Shown here piece after piece: positions 55,961 to 64,000 of a stretch of 64,000 nt of DNA. The stretch's first letter is position 1, and every line of letters begins with the position of its first letter. The notes beneath the pieces were generated by a model, which saw nothing but the letters and a program-made list of their open reading frames with translations, did not search any database and was not told the origin of the DNA. The position numbers and the translations under genes are program-made. The stretch comes from Mycolicibacterium sp. HK-90 (GTDB lineage Bacteria; Actinomycetota; Actinomycetes; Mycobacteriales; Mycobacteriaceae), in NCBI RefSeq assembly GCF_030486405.1, contig NZ_CP129613.1, positions 2,294,001-2,358,000 on the forward strand. The letters are read 5' to 3'.

Positions 55961-56661
55961 CCGATTCGCATGCGGCGCTGTTGGAGGCGCTGGGCGTCGA
56001 GCTTCCCGCTGAACTGCTCACCATCGCGCTGACCCACCGCAGCTACTCGTACGAGAACGGCGGGATCCCGACCAACGAGCGGTTGGAGTTCCTCGGGGAC
56101 GCCGTGCTGGGGCTGACCATCACCGAAGAGCTCTACCACCGCCACCCCGAACGTTCGGAGGGTGATCTGGCCAAGCTCCGGGCCAGCATCGTCAACACCC
56201 AGGCCCTGGCCGACGTCGGCCGCGGCCTCACCGAATGCGGACTGGGCAGCCACCTGCTGCTGGGCAAGGGCGAGGAGAACTCCGGCGGCGCCGACAAATC
56301 CAGCATTCTGGCCGACGGCGTCGAATCCCTGCTCGGCGCAATCTATCTGGAGCACGGTCTGACCACTGCCCGGGACGTGATCCTCCGGCTGTTCGGTGAA
56401 CTGCTCGACACCGCGCCCACGTTGGGAGCCGGGCTGGACTGGAAGAGCAGCCTGCAGGAGCTGACGGCCGCACGCGGGCTAGGTGCGCCCAGCTATGTGG
56501 TGACCTCCACCGGGCCCGACCATGACAAGGAATTCTCGGCCGCCGTGGTGGTTGCCGACGTCGAGTACGGCAGGGGTGTGGGGCGTAACAAGAAAGAGGC
56601 CGAGCTGAAGGCGGCTGCCGCGGCCTGGAACGCGCTCGACGGTGCCCTCGACAATGCGTGA
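55957..56661 (+). CDS. rnc: Ribonuclease III
   Basis: A 234-residue double-strand-specific endonuclease for rRNA and mRNA processing. The catalytic signature [14 protein letters not shown] is at about 36-49, the second acidic site is [12 protein letters not shown], and the C-terminal dsRNA-binding domain ends with [22 protein letters not shown] start overlaps the yceD stop. mutM follows after six bases. Confidence 0.96.
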   Translation: MTDSHAALLEALGVELPAELLTIALTHRSYSYENGGIPTNERLEFLGDAVLGLTITEELYHRHPERSEGDLAKLRASIVNTQALADVGRGLTECGLGSHLLLGKGEENSGGADKSSILADGVESLLGAIYLEHGLTTARDVILRLFGELLDTAPTLGAGLDWKSSLQELTAARGLGAPSYVVTSTGPDHDKEFSAAVVVADVEYGRGVGRNKKEAELKAAAAAWNALDGALDNA

Positions 56662-56667
56662 GGATCG

Positions 56668-57531
56668 ATGCCCGAACTACCCGAGGTAGAGGTCGTCCGC
56701 CGCGGATTGCAGGAACATGTTGCGGGCAAATCGATTTCGGCGGTACGCGTGCATCATCCGCGTGCCGTCCGCCGGCATGAGGCCGGCCCTGCCGATCTGA
56801 CTGCCAGGCTGCTGGGTGCCACGATCACCGGCACCGGGCGCCGCGGCAAGTACCTGTGGCTCACGCTGGGGGAGGACGACGGCGACGACACCGAAGCGTT
56901 GGTGGTGCATCTCGGGATGAGCGGTCAAATGCTGCTGGGGCCCATCCGTGACGACCGTCATCTGCGCATCGCGGCTCTGCTGGACGACGGCACGGCGCTG
57001 AGTTTCGTCGACCAACGCACGTTCGGCGGCTGGCAACTGGCCGATCTGGTGACCGTCGACGGTACCGCGGTGCCGCAGCCGGTCGCGCACGTCGCGCGCG
57101 ATCCGCTCGACCCGCTGTTCGACCGGGACAAAGTGGTTACCGTGCTGCGCCGCAAGCACTCTGAGATCAAGCGCCAACTGCTCGATCAGACGGTAGTGTC
57201 CGGAATCGGCAACATCTATGCCGACGAGGCGTTGTGGCGCACGAAGATCAACGGGGCCAGGTCGGCCGCCGCGCTGCCCCGCCGCCGGCTGGCCGAGGTT
57301 CTCGACGCGGCGGCGGACGTGATGACCGACGCGCTCGGTCAGGGCGGCACGTCATTCGATTCGCTGTACGTGAACGTCAACGGCGAATCCGGTTATTTCG
57401 AGCGGTCATTGGACGCCTACGGCCGCGAAGGGGAGCCGTGCCGGCGGTGTGGTGCGGTGATGCGCCGCGAAAAGTTCATGAACCGGTCGTCGTTCTACTG
57501 CCCGAGATGTCAGCCCCGGCCCCGGGGCTGA
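56668..57531 (+). CDS. mutM: Formamidopyrimidine-DNA glycosylase
   Basis: A 287-residue bifunctional glycosylase/lyase removing 8-oxoguanine and FapyG. PELPEVE directly after Met gives the catalytic Pro and Glu; [10 protein letters not shown] holds the conserved Lys. [13 protein letters not shown] is the helix-two-turn-helix and the C-terminal zinc finger is [13 protein letters not shown] ... FYCPRCQP. The last nine codons and the stop are also one arm and part of the other of a perfect 17-bp terminator hairpin. Confidence 0.96.
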   Translation: MPELPEVEVVRRGLQEHVAGKSISAVRVHHPRAVRRHEAGPADLTARLLGATITGTGRRGKYLWLTLGEDDGDDTEALVVHLGMSGQMLLGPIRDDRHLRIAALLDDGTALSFVDQRTFGGWQLADLVTVDGTAVPQPVAHVARDPLDPLFDRDKVVTVLRRKHSEIKRQLLDQTVVSGIGNIYADEALWRTKINGARSAAALPRRRLAEVLDAAADVMTDALGQGGTSFDSLYVNVNGESGYFERSLDAYGREGEPCRRCGAVMRREKFMNRSSFYCPRCQPRPRG

Positions 57532-57538
57532 CATCTCG
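57503..57538. terminator. Perfect 17-bp terminator hairpin overlapping the end of mutM
   Basis: CGAGATGTCAGCCCCGG (57503-57519) and its exact reverse complement (57522-57538) are separated by two bases. The hairpin includes the last codons of mutM, among them that of the final zinc-finger Cys, and its stop (57529-57531). The convergent repeat-protein gene ends 18 bases away, so it can serve both directions. Confidence 0.85.
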
Positions 57539-57555
57539 TTCGGACTTCTCGTCGA

Positions 57556-58371
57556 TCAGGGGATGCTGGGCATGCCCGGCATGTCGGACATGCAGAGCTT
57601 CCACTCACCGCCCTCCTTGCGGAGGTACAGCTTGCCCGGGCCGGCGCTGCTCGAGATGTCGACGACGGCCTTGTTGCCGGTCACCGTGATCTTGGTGATC
57701 TCCGCCGACCCGCTGGTGTCGGCGGACTTCGGGATGTCGATCGCGTCCAGGCCGCCGACCGACTCGAACAGGTCTTGATCCGCCTGGCAGAAGTAGGGCA
57801 GGGCCTCTTTGAGATCGCTGGTGCTGGCCATCACCTCGTCGAGGAACTCCCGGACCTCTTTCTCGGCGTCGCTCTCCCCGGCGGCCTGTGACGACCCCAG
57901 GCCGTCGCGCCCGCCACTGTCCGAATCTCCCTTGAACACGAAGAACATGAGCCCGCCGAGCAGCGCCAGCACGGCCACGGCCGCCACGGCGATCAGCACC
58001 ACCTTGCCGTTCCCGCCGCGCGGAGGCTGAGGGGTGGGGTAGCCGTAGGGCTGTTGAGGCGATCCGTAGGGCTGCTGGGCCCCGTACGGCGCTCCGTACG
58101 GCTGCTGAGGTGCGCCGTAAGGCTGCTCGGGGGCGCCGTAGGGCGACCCGTAGGGCTGCTGAGGCTGCTGAGGTGCCCCGTAAGGCGATCCGTACGGCTG
58201 CTGAGGTGCTCCGTACGGCTGCTGAGGTGCTCCGTAAGGCGAGCCATACTGCTGCTCCGGATTCCCGGCGGCATCCGGATACCCCTGCTGCCCACCCGGC
58301 TGGTACGGCTGCTGCCAGGGCCCCGGGGGACCTGTCGGCGGGGTGGGCGGATTGCTCGGCGGGTAGGTCAC
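57556..58371 (-). CDS. Membrane-anchored protein with Gln/Pro/Tyr/Gly repeats
   Basis: A 271-residue protein. The first 130 residues are a low-complexity cytoplasmic region with many copies of QQPYGAP and YGSPYGAP. One membrane segment follows (VVLIAVAAVAVLALLGGLMFFVF), then an acidic linker and an extracytoplasmic domain (about 185-271) resembling the DUF4878/Rv0361 group (YFCQADQDLFESVGGLDAI ... LYLRKEGGEWKLC). GGAG precedes GTG 58371. Function unknown. The repeat DNA (58020-58260) is likely to vary in length between strains. Confidence 0.82.
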   Translation of the reverse strand: MTYPPSNPPTPPTGPPGPWQQPYQPGGQQGYPDAAGNPEQQYGSPYGAPQQPYGAPQQPYGSPYGAPQQPQQPYGSPYGAPEQPYGAPQQPYGAPYGAQQPYGSPQQPYGYPTPQPPRGGNGKVVLIAVAAVAVLALLGGLMFFVFKGDSDSGGRDGLGSSQAAGESDAEKEVREFLDEVMASTSDLKEALPYFCQADQDLFESVGGLDAIDIPKSADTSGSAEITKITVTGNKAVVDISSSAGPGKLYLRKEGGEWKLCMSDMPGMPSIP

Positions 58372-58510
58372 GGTGCTCCTCAGCGAAGTCGGTGCACCCG
58401 AGTCTATCGTCGCAGCCTGGTTCGGCGCCGAGCCGAAGTGCGAGCGTGGCGCCCAGACGGCGCCGGTCACCTCCGGAATACCAGCGCGGCGCGCCGTGTA
58501 GAAATACCGC

Positions 58511-58918
58511 ATGACCGAACTTTGGGTTGACCGCACCGGTGTGCGCAGGTATGTCGGGCGCAGTTCGCGTGGTGCAGAGGTGCTCGTCGGCAGTGAAGAC
58601 GTCGAGGGGGTGTTCACCCCGGGTGAGCTCATGAAGATCGCGCTCGCCGCGTGCAGTGGGATGTCGAGCGATCAGCCCCTGCGCCGCCGGCTGGGCGACG
58701 ACTACCCCGCGACGATCCGGGTGTCGGGGCCGGCGGACCGGGAGCAGGAGCGTTACCCCCTGCTGGAGGAGAAGCTCGAGATCGACGTGTCCGGCTTGTC
58801 GGAGAGCGAGGTGGCGCGGCTGCTGACGGTGGTCGAGCGGGCCATCGACCAGGTCTGCACGGTGGGCCGCACGCTGAAATCCGGCACCGAGGTGAAGTTC
58901 GAGGTCGCGACTCGATGA
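58511..58918 (+). CDS. OsmC-family protein
   Basis: A 135-residue OsmC/Ohr-fold protein (Rv2923c type). The peroxidatic Cys would be in ALAACSGMSSDQPL; the second family Cys is in IDQVCTVGRTL. VEGVFTPGELMKIAL is the conserved central helix. Such proteins reduce organic peroxides, though this subgroup is not characterised. Its stop overlaps acyP by four bases. Confidence 0.87.
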   Translation: MTELWVDRTGVRRYVGRSSRGAEVLVGSEDVEGVFTPGELMKIALAACSGMSSDQPLRRRLGDDYPATIRVSGPADREQERYPLLEEKLEIDVSGLSESEVARLLTVVERAIDQVCTVGRTLKSGTEVKFEVATR

Positions 58919-59223
58919 CCGGCCCGGAACTCCCCTCAGACGGGCCCGGCGCCGAGGTGCGGTTGAGTGCCTGGGTGCACGGTCACGTACAGGGCGTGGG
59001 GTTCCGGTGGTGGACCCGGGCGCGAGCGCTGGAACTCGGACTGACCGGGTTTGCCTCGAATCGGCCCGACGGCCGGGTGCACGTCGTGGCCCAGGGGCCA
59101 CGCACCGAGTGCGAGCGATTGCTTGAGCTGCTGCGGAGCGGTCAAACCCCAGGGTCGGTCGACAACGTCGTCGCAGATTGGGCGGATGCCGACGCCCCGA
59201 TGGCGGGGTTTCACGAACGGTAG
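58915..59223 (+). CDS. acyP: Acylphosphatase
   Basis: A 102-residue small enzyme hydrolysing acyl phosphates. VHGHVQGVGFRWWTRARAL carries the phosphate-binding loop with catalytic Arg, and GFASNRPDGRVHVVAQG the catalytic Asn. About ten extra N-terminal residues precede the standard fold. ATG 58915 overlaps the osmC-like stop; the longer frame to 58651 lies antisense to nothing but inside that gene and is rejected. Located immediately before smc, as in other mycobacteria. Confidence 0.94.
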   Translation: MTGPELPSDGPGAEVRLSAWVHGHVQGVGFRWWTRARALELGLTGFASNRPDGRVHVVAQGPRTECERLLELLRSGQTPGSVDNVVADWADADAPMAGFHER

Positions 59224-59249
59224 CCGAGTCGGCGGTAGGGTAAATCGCC

Positions 59250-62200
59250 GTGCACCTCAAGAGTCTGACGCTGAAGGGCTTCAAGTCCTTCGCCTCGCCG
59301 ACGACTCTGCGCTTCGAGCCCGGCATCACCTGCGTCGTCGGCCCCAACGGTTCGGGCAAGTCCAACGTTGTCGACGCCCTGACCTGGGTGATGGGTGAGC
59401 AGGGCGCCAAGACCCTGCGCGGCGGCAAGATGGAAGATGTCATCTTCGCCGGCACGTCGTCCCGGGCTCCGCTGGGTCGCGCCGAGGTGACGCTGACCAT
59501 CGACAACTCCGACAACGCGCTGCCGATCGAGTACTCCGAGGTGTCGATCACCCGCCGGGTGTTCCGCGACGGCGCGGGCGAATACGAGATCAACGGCAGC
59601 AGTTGCCGGTTGATGGACGTGCAGGAGCTGCTGAGCGACTCCGGTATCGGCCGTGAGATGCATGTCATCGTCGGACAGGGCAAGCTCGCCGAGATCCTGG
59701 AGTCGCGTCCGGAGGACCGCCGCGCCTTCATCGAAGAAGCCGCAGGCGTGCTCAAGCACCGCAAGCGCAAGGAAAAAGCGGTCCGCAAGCTGGACTCGAT
59801 GGCGGCCAACCTGGCCCGCCTGACGGATCTGACCACCGAGCTGCGCCGTCAGCTCAAGCCGTTGGGCCGTCAGGCCGAGATGGCACGCCGCGCGGCGACG
59901 ATCCAGGCCGACCTACGTGACGCGCGGCTCCGGCTGGCCGCCGACGACCTGGTCAGGCGGCAGGTCGAGTTCCACAACACCAACCAGGCCGAGACGATGC
60001 TGCGACGCGAGCACGACGAGGCGACCGTCCGGCTGGAAACGTCCACCGTGGAGCTGCAGGCCCACGATGCGGCGGTGGCCGAACTGAGCCGCCGCGCCGA
60101 GGCAGCTCAGCAGACCTGGTTCCGGGCCTCTGCACTGGCCGAACGGGTCAGCGCCACCGTGCGCATCGCGACCGACCGGGCACAGTCTTTCGACTCGGAA
60201 CCCGAGGTGTCCAGCGGGCAGGATCCCGAGGCACTGGAGGCCGAGGCCAACGAGGTGGCCGAGCTCGAGATGGAGCTGCTCGGCGAGCTCGAGGAGGCAC
60301 GCATCGTCCTCGAGAGCGCGCGTGCCGAGCTGGCCGAACGTGAGCAGCAGGCCGCCGAGGCCGAGAAGGCGCACATGGCCGCGGCCCGGGCCGAGGCCGA
60401 CCGTCGCGAAGGTCTGGCCAGGCTGGCCGGGCAGGTCGACACGATGCGCACTCGGGTCGAGTCCATCGACGACGGGGTGATGCGCCTGTCGGTCAGCATC
60501 GAGGAAGCCGCCACCAAGGCCCAACAGACGCAGGCCGAGTTCGAGACCGTGCAGAGCCGGGTCGGGGAGCTCGACGCCGGAGAGGTGGGGCTCGACGAGC
60601 AGCACGACCGTTCGGTGGCCGCTTTGCGCCTCGCCGACGAGCGGGTTGCCGAACTGCAGACCGCCGAGCGTGCCGCCGAACGACAGGTGGCCTCGCTGCG
60701 GGCCAGGATCGAGGCACTGTCGGTCAGCCTGGACCGTCGTGACGGTGCGGCGTGGCTGCAGAAGAACCACAGTGGCGCAGGGCTTTTCGGCACCATCGGG
60801 GAGTACCTGAAGGTGCGGCCGGGTCACGAGGTGGCCGTGGCCGCGGTGCTGGGCGCGGCCGCCGACGCGCTGGCGGCCGAGGATTTCGGTGTTGCCGCAG
60901 CGGCCGTTGCCGCGCTCAAGGAATCCGACGGCGGCCGGGCCGCCCTGCTGCTGGGTGATTGGAAGGTCAACGGCTCGGCACCGTCCGGGGTGCTTCCTGA
61001 CGGTGCGATCTGGGCCAATGACGTGGTCTCCGTTCCGGATCGGTTGCAGGGGGCCATCACCGCGATGCTGGCCGGGGTGGCCGTGGTGTCCGACCTGCCT
61101 GCCGGTGTGCAACTGGTGTCCGCGCGACCGGACCTGCGGGCGGTGACCGCGGACGGCGACCTCGTCGGCGCCGGCTGGATCAGCGGCGGTTCCGACCGCA
61201 AGCCCTCCACGCTGGAGATCAGTTCCGAGATCGACAAGGCCCGCCACGAGCTGGAGGCCGCCGAGCGGCAGACCGGTGAGCTGGCGGCGGCTCTGTCGGG
61301 TGCGCTCACCGAGCAGTCCGCCCGGCAGGAGTCGGCCGAAGAGGCCATGGCCGCACTGAACGAATCCGATGCGGCCATCTCGGCCATCTACGAGCAGCTG
61401 GGCCGCTTGGGACAGGATGCCCGCGCCGCCGGGGACGAGTGGCAGCGCCTGATCCGCCAACGTGACGAGCTCGAGTCCGGACGCACCAAGACGGTCGAGG
61501 AACTCACCGAACTCGAATCGCGGCTGCACAATGCCGAACAACTTCCGATGTTCGAGGCCGAACCGGTGGACCGGCAGGCCTCGGTGGCCGCTGCCGAAGC
61601 GGCGCGTTCGGTGGAGGTGGAGGCCCGCCTGGCGGTGCGGACCGCCGAGGAACGCGCGAATGCGGTTCGCGGACGGGCTGATTCACTGCGCCGTGCCGCC
61701 GCTGCCGAGCGTGAGGCACGAGTTCGTGCGCAGCGGGCCCGTGAGGCCCGCGCACACGCCGCGCAGGTGGCCGCCGCTGTGTCCGAGTCGGGACGCATGG
61801 TGGCCCAACGGTTGAGCGGGGTGGTGTCGGTCGCGTCCCGGATGCGTGACGAGCTCGCCACCGAGCGCCAGTTGCGCGCCACGGCGCTGTCCCAGGCGCG
61901 CGAGACGGTCGCCGAACTCAACGCGAAGATCACCGCACTCACCGATGCGCTGCACCGCGACGAGATGGCCAGGGCGCAGGCGTCACTTCGGATCGAGCAG
62001 CTCGAGGCTCAGGTGCTCGAGCAGTTCGGGATGCCAGCCGCCGATCTGATCGCCGAGTATGGCCCCCAGGTTGCGTTGCCGCCCACCGAGCTGGAGATGG
62101 CGGAGTACGAGCAGGCGCGTGAGCGCGGCGAGCAGGTCATGGCGCCCGCGCCGATGCCGTTCGACCGGCCCACCCAGGAGCGTCGCGCCAAGAAGGCCGA

Positions 62201-62837
62201 ACGTGAGCTCTCTGAGTTGGGACGGGTGAATCCGCTTGCGCTGGAAGAGTTTGCAGCGCTGGAAGAGCGCTACAACTTCCTGTCGACGCAACTTGAGGAC
62301 GTCAAGGCCGCGCGCAGTGACCTGCTCGATGTGATCGCCGACGTCGACACCCGGATTCTGCAGGTGTTCACCGAGGCGTACGTCGATGTGGAGCGCGAGT
62401 TCGAGCAGGTGTTCTCCACCCTGTTCCCCGGCGGCGAGGGTCGTCTGCTGCTCACCGACCCGAGCGACATGTTGACCACCGGCATCGAGGTCGAGGCCAG
62501 ACCACCGGGCAAGAAGATCAAGCGGCTGTCGCTGCTGTCCGGTGGCGAGAAGTCGTTGACAGCGGTGGCCATGCTGGTGGCGATCTTCCGGGCCCGCCCC
62601 TCGCCGTTCTACGTGATGGACGAGGTCGAGGCCGCCCTCGACGATGTGAACCTGCGGCGGTTGATCAGCCTGTTCGAGCAGCTGCGGGAGAAGTCGCAGT
62701 TGATCGTGATCACCCACCAGAAGCCGACCATGGAGGTCGCGGACGCGCTCTACGGTGTGACCATGCGCGGTGACGGCATCACCAGCGTGATCTCGCAGCG
62801 GATGCGCGGGCAGGAACTCGCGGCCAACTCCGGCTGA
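59250..62837 (+). CDS. smc: Chromosome segregation ATPase SMC
   Basis: A 1195-residue condensin subunit. Walker [15 protein letters not shown] is at 31-44. Two long coiled-coil arms (about 165-500 and 665-1020) flank the hinge (about 510-650, [19 protein letters not shown]). The C-terminal head has the signature LSGGEKS at about 1096 and Walker [14 protein letters not shown] at about 1121. GTG start; TAGGGT stands eight bases upstream (59236-59241), so the transcript is nearly leaderless. Full length, no interruption. Confidence 0.97.
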   Translation: MHLKSLTLKGFKSFASPTTLRFEPGITCVVGPNGSGKSNVVDALTWVMGEQGAKTLRGGKMEDVIFAGTSSRAPLGRAEVTLTIDNSDNALPIEYSEVSITRRVFRDGAGEYEINGSSCRLMDVQELLSDSGIGREMHVIVGQGKLAEILESRPEDRRAFIEEAAGVLKHRKRKEKAVRKLDSMAANLARLTDLTTELRRQLKPLGRQAEMARRAATIQADLRDARLRLAADDLVRRQVEFHNTNQAETMLRREHDEATVRLETSTVELQAHDAAVAELSRRAEAAQQTWFRASALAERVSATVRIATDRAQSFDSEPEVSSGQDPEALEAEANEVAELEMELLGELEEARIVLESARAELAEREQQAAEAEKAHMAAARAEADRREGLARLAGQVDTMRTRVESIDDGVMRLSVSIEEAATKAQQTQAEFETVQSRVGELDAGEVGLDEQHDRSVAALRLADERVAELQTAERAAERQVASLRARIEALSVSLDRRDGAAWLQKNHSGAGLFGTIGEYLKVRPGHEVAVAAVLGAAADALAAEDFGVAAAAVAALKESDGGRAALLLGDWKVNGSAPSGVLPDGAIWANDVVSVPDRLQGAITAMLAGVAVVSDLPAGVQLVSARPDLRAVTADGDLVGAGWISGGSDRKPSTLEISSEIDKARHELEAAERQTGELAAALSGALTEQSARQESAEEAMAALNESDAAISAIYEQLGRLGQDARAAGDEWQRLIRQRDELESGRTKTVEELTELESRLHNAEQLPMFEAEPVDRQASVAAAEAARSVEVEARLAVRTAEERANAVRGRADSLRRAAAAEREARVRAQRAREARAHAAQVAAAVSESGRMVAQRLSGVVSVASRMRDELATERQLRATALSQARETVAELNAKITALTDALHRDEMARAQASLRIEQLEAQVLEQFGMPAADLIAEYGPQVALPPTELEMAEYEQARERGEQVMAPAPMPFDRPTQERRAKKAERELSELGRVNPLALEEFAALEERYNFLSTQLEDVKAARSDLLDVIADVDTRILQVFTEAYVDVEREFEQVFSTLFPGGEGRLLLTDPSDMLTTGIEVEARPPGKKIKRLSLLSGGEKSLTAVAMLVAIFRARPSPFYVMDEVEAALDDVNLRRLISLFEQLREKSQLIVITHQKPTMEVADALYGVTMRGDGITSVISQRMRGQELAANSG

Positions 62838-62847
62838 ATCCCGTTGG

Positions 62848-63477
62848 CTAGGAATCCGTTCGGTAGATCGACGGCGGTCCCCAGCCGGGCCCGGAGAAGC
62901 AACCATCTGGATTCTGCGCCGCGCAGCCTGTTTGCTGTCCGGGCTGAGGTGATGGCGGTGGTGACGGTGGGTCCAACCGGAAGGCGTAGGACGTCTTCAT
63001 GATTCCCGCGCCCGTCGCGGCTCGCTCCTTGTAGTACGCCTTGACCTCCAGCGGCTGCGGGATCTCGTGGTCGCTGGTGGCTACCACGTTCCACTTGCCG
63101 TCGGTGACATTCGTTGTCGCCGTGAAGATCGGCAGGTGCGCCTTCGGGTCGGTGAGCATCACGCCCACGGCCTCGACGAAGGGATCGGCCGTACCGGAGA
63201 TGCTCAGCTTCCGGCCCGAGTCGCTGAGTATCGGGTCGTCGACGAAAACCCGGTCGTTGCTCTGGCGCTCGCTCATGGGGATGGTCACGGGCCCGGGGTC
63301 GCCGTTCACCATGTCGATCACGGTGGGTACGGCGCCGATCAGCGCCGTCGCGATGGCGCTCATCATGGCGATTTTCGCGACCGACACCTCGCTGGCCCCG
63401 GTGTGTGACCCAGTGTTGGCGTCGGTCGAATTGCGCCGTTTCCACAATTTGTTGATGGGGGGTGAACTCGTGGTCAT
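62848..63477 (-). CDS. Hypothetical membrane-associated protein
   Basis: A 209-residue protein I do not recognise. It starts MTTSSPPINKLWKRRN, has one hydrophobic segment at about 32-55 (VAKIAMMSAIATALIGAVPT), then a beta-rich presumed outside domain (DRVFVDDPILSDSGRKLSIS, FTATTNVTDGKWNVVATSDH) and a Pro-rich tail with two Cys (TGCAAQNPDGCFSG). ATG 63477 has GGAG at seven bases; a longer frame to 63657 is rejected. Convergent with smc, ten bases apart. It sits where ftsY is expected in M. tuberculosis, so this is a lineage-specific insertion. Confidence 0.75.
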   Translation of the reverse strand: MTTSSPPINKLWKRRNSTDANTGSHTGASEVSVAKIAMMSAIATALIGAVPTVIDMVNGDPGPVTIPMSERQSNDRVFVDDPILSDSGRKLSISGTADPFVEAVGVMLTDPKAHLPIFTATTNVTDGKWNVVATSDHEIPQPLEVKAYYKERAATGAGIMKTSYAFRLDPPSPPPSPQPGQQTGCAAQNPDGCFSGPGWGPPSIYRTDS

Positions 63478-63616
63478 GGCAGTGCTCCGTGCTTGGACTT
63501 CATCCTGTTGAGTTGCCGTTTGCCGGTATGCCCGGGTCGGTACACAAATGATCACGCCGTGATCGCAGGCAGCACATGCGTAGTGGACTACCCGAATGGC
63601 GGCACGGTCGGCCAGT

Positions 63617-63662
63617 GTGGGGTGAGGTCCGGATTCCCCCGCGGATCCGGACCTCACCCCAC
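63617..63662. repeat. Perfect 18-bp inverted repeat
   Basis: GTGGGGTGAGGTCCGGAT (63617-63634) and ATCCGGACCTCACCCCAC (63645-63662) are exact reverse complements around a ten-base loop. On the minus strand the right arm contains the TGA of the partial gene to the right, so it is probably that gene's terminator, 140 bases before the next leftward start. No T run. Confidence 0.75.
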
Positions 63663-64000
63663 CGGCTTGACGGGACGGTGCCGCTGTGCCGCATCGGGGC
63701 GGCCGGTGCGGAGGTTGTGCCGCGGATTGCCTTGCGTATCGCGTTGTTTCGCTTTCGTGGCCCTCGATGGCGGTTGCGCAGAATCGGCGTGTGGCCGCTC
63801 GACCCTGCGGACCGGGTGCCGGGCATCGCCGGCGGCATCCACTTTCGGGTCATCGGATGTTGCCGTGGGCGAGAGCGCCTGGCGCAGTGACTGCCGAATA
63901 CGTTCAGGCATCGGCGCGGTCTCGATCTTGGCGGCGCTGACGGGTGCGGCTTTGATCCGTGGACGCGTCGTCTCAGGGGCGGTCGTTCCGGCGTCGATGT
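63654..64000 (-). CDS. C-terminal part of an unidentified protein (right edge cut)
   Basis: A leftward frame is open from the window edge to TGA 63654-63656, 115 codons. The visible sequence (TTAPETTRPRIKAAPVSAAK, then MPERIRQSLRQALSPTATSD, ending RHRPVKPVG) is basic, Pro/Ala/Thr-rich and looks disordered. I see no domain. Support comes from the terminator-like repeat at its stop and the absence of a better frame. It could also be non-coding or a frameshifted remnant. The start lies outside the window. Confidence 0.4.
   Translation of the reverse strand, partial: IDAGTTAPETTRPRIKAAPVSAAKIETAPMPERIRQSLRQALSPTATSDDPKVDAAGDARHPVRRVERPHADSAQPPSRATKAKQRDTQGNPRHNLRTGRPDAAQRHRPVKPVG

Noticed and set aside
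58020..58260. Short direct repeats resembling a satellite or CRISPR array
   Set aside because: In-frame codons for Tyr/Gly/Pro/Gln repeats of a membrane protein; no spacers or cas genes in the window.
59913..61541. 542-residue minus-strand frame antisense to smc
   Set aside because: Leu/Gly/Arg-rich shadow of the SMC coiled-coil coding sequence.

Overview
This 64 kb window is high-GC chromosomal DNA from a mycobacterium, most likely a rapid grower (Mycolicibacterium-type). The placement rests on three things. Gene content is characteristically mycobacterial: HU with a long lysine-rich tail, a Nudix-phosphatase MutT1 fusion, FbiD for coenzyme F420, SepIVA, a FakA/DAK2 protein, and DsbA/VKOR next to pyruvate carboxylase. 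Gene order follows the M. tuberculosis block Rv3001c to Rv2922c. Many genes start with GTG, six to eight bases after a TANNNT -10 box, as in leaderless mycobacterial transcripts. Species assignment is inference.

Layout. (1) 1-6288: branched-chain amino acid and serine genes (ilvC end, serA, leuB), with a leftward flavodoxin-like quinone reductase (wrbA), a phytoene-dehydrogenase-like flavoenzyme and a small Gly-rich exported protein behind a near-consensus Crp site. (2) 6383-17873: a compact, divergently organised sugar or polyol catabolic island. The leftward arm is a DeoR repressor, an SDR, a lipoprotein sugar binder, two permeases, an MsmK/UgpC-type ATPase, a TIM-barrel isomerase and a second SDR. 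The rightward arm is an IMPase-family phosphatase, an FGGY kinase, a class II aldolase and a BtpA/SgcQ protein. A repeated operator-like box lies in the divergent region and before the kinase. (3) 18014-23796: a RibD/DHFR-like protein, an MFS transporter, a secreted lipase, a fumarylacetoacetase-family enzyme, gltX, tRNA-Gln(CUG), tRNA-Glu(CUC) and a strong terminator. (4) 23971-27761: an NdgR-type IclR regulator divergent from leuCD, then hupB. (5) 27779-43179: mutT1 and ppk1 leftward, fbiD, gpsA, a cystathionine-lyase-like enzyme, ddl, a DUF3515 protein, an AsnC-type sensor domain, thiL, ung, a lipoprotein, rpmB, DAK2, recG and an exported HNH protein. (6) 43322-53715: an acyl-CoA ligase, two aldo-keto reductases, lipN, DsbA and VKOR, pyruvate carboxylase, rsmD and coaD. 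(7) 53802-64000: a hemerythrin, sepIVA, yceD, rnc, mutM, a repeat-rich membrane protein, osmC, acyP and smc, then a poorly known tail with a hypothetical protein, a perfect 18-bp inverted repeat and the end of an unidentified gene.

The main non-housekeeping item is the island in region 2. Its gene set suggests uptake of a sugar or polyol, oxidation or isomerisation to a ketose, phosphorylation, and aldol cleavage to a triose phosphate plus a small aldehyde. The substrate cannot be read from the sequence. Other notable points are an apparent CTG start for rsmD, a perfect hairpin between the sugar-binding-protein and permease genes, a terminator encoded inside the end of mutM, start codons of two divergent genes sharing one CATG, and the absence between coaD and sepIVA of the large PDIM lipid locus found there in M. 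tuberculosis.
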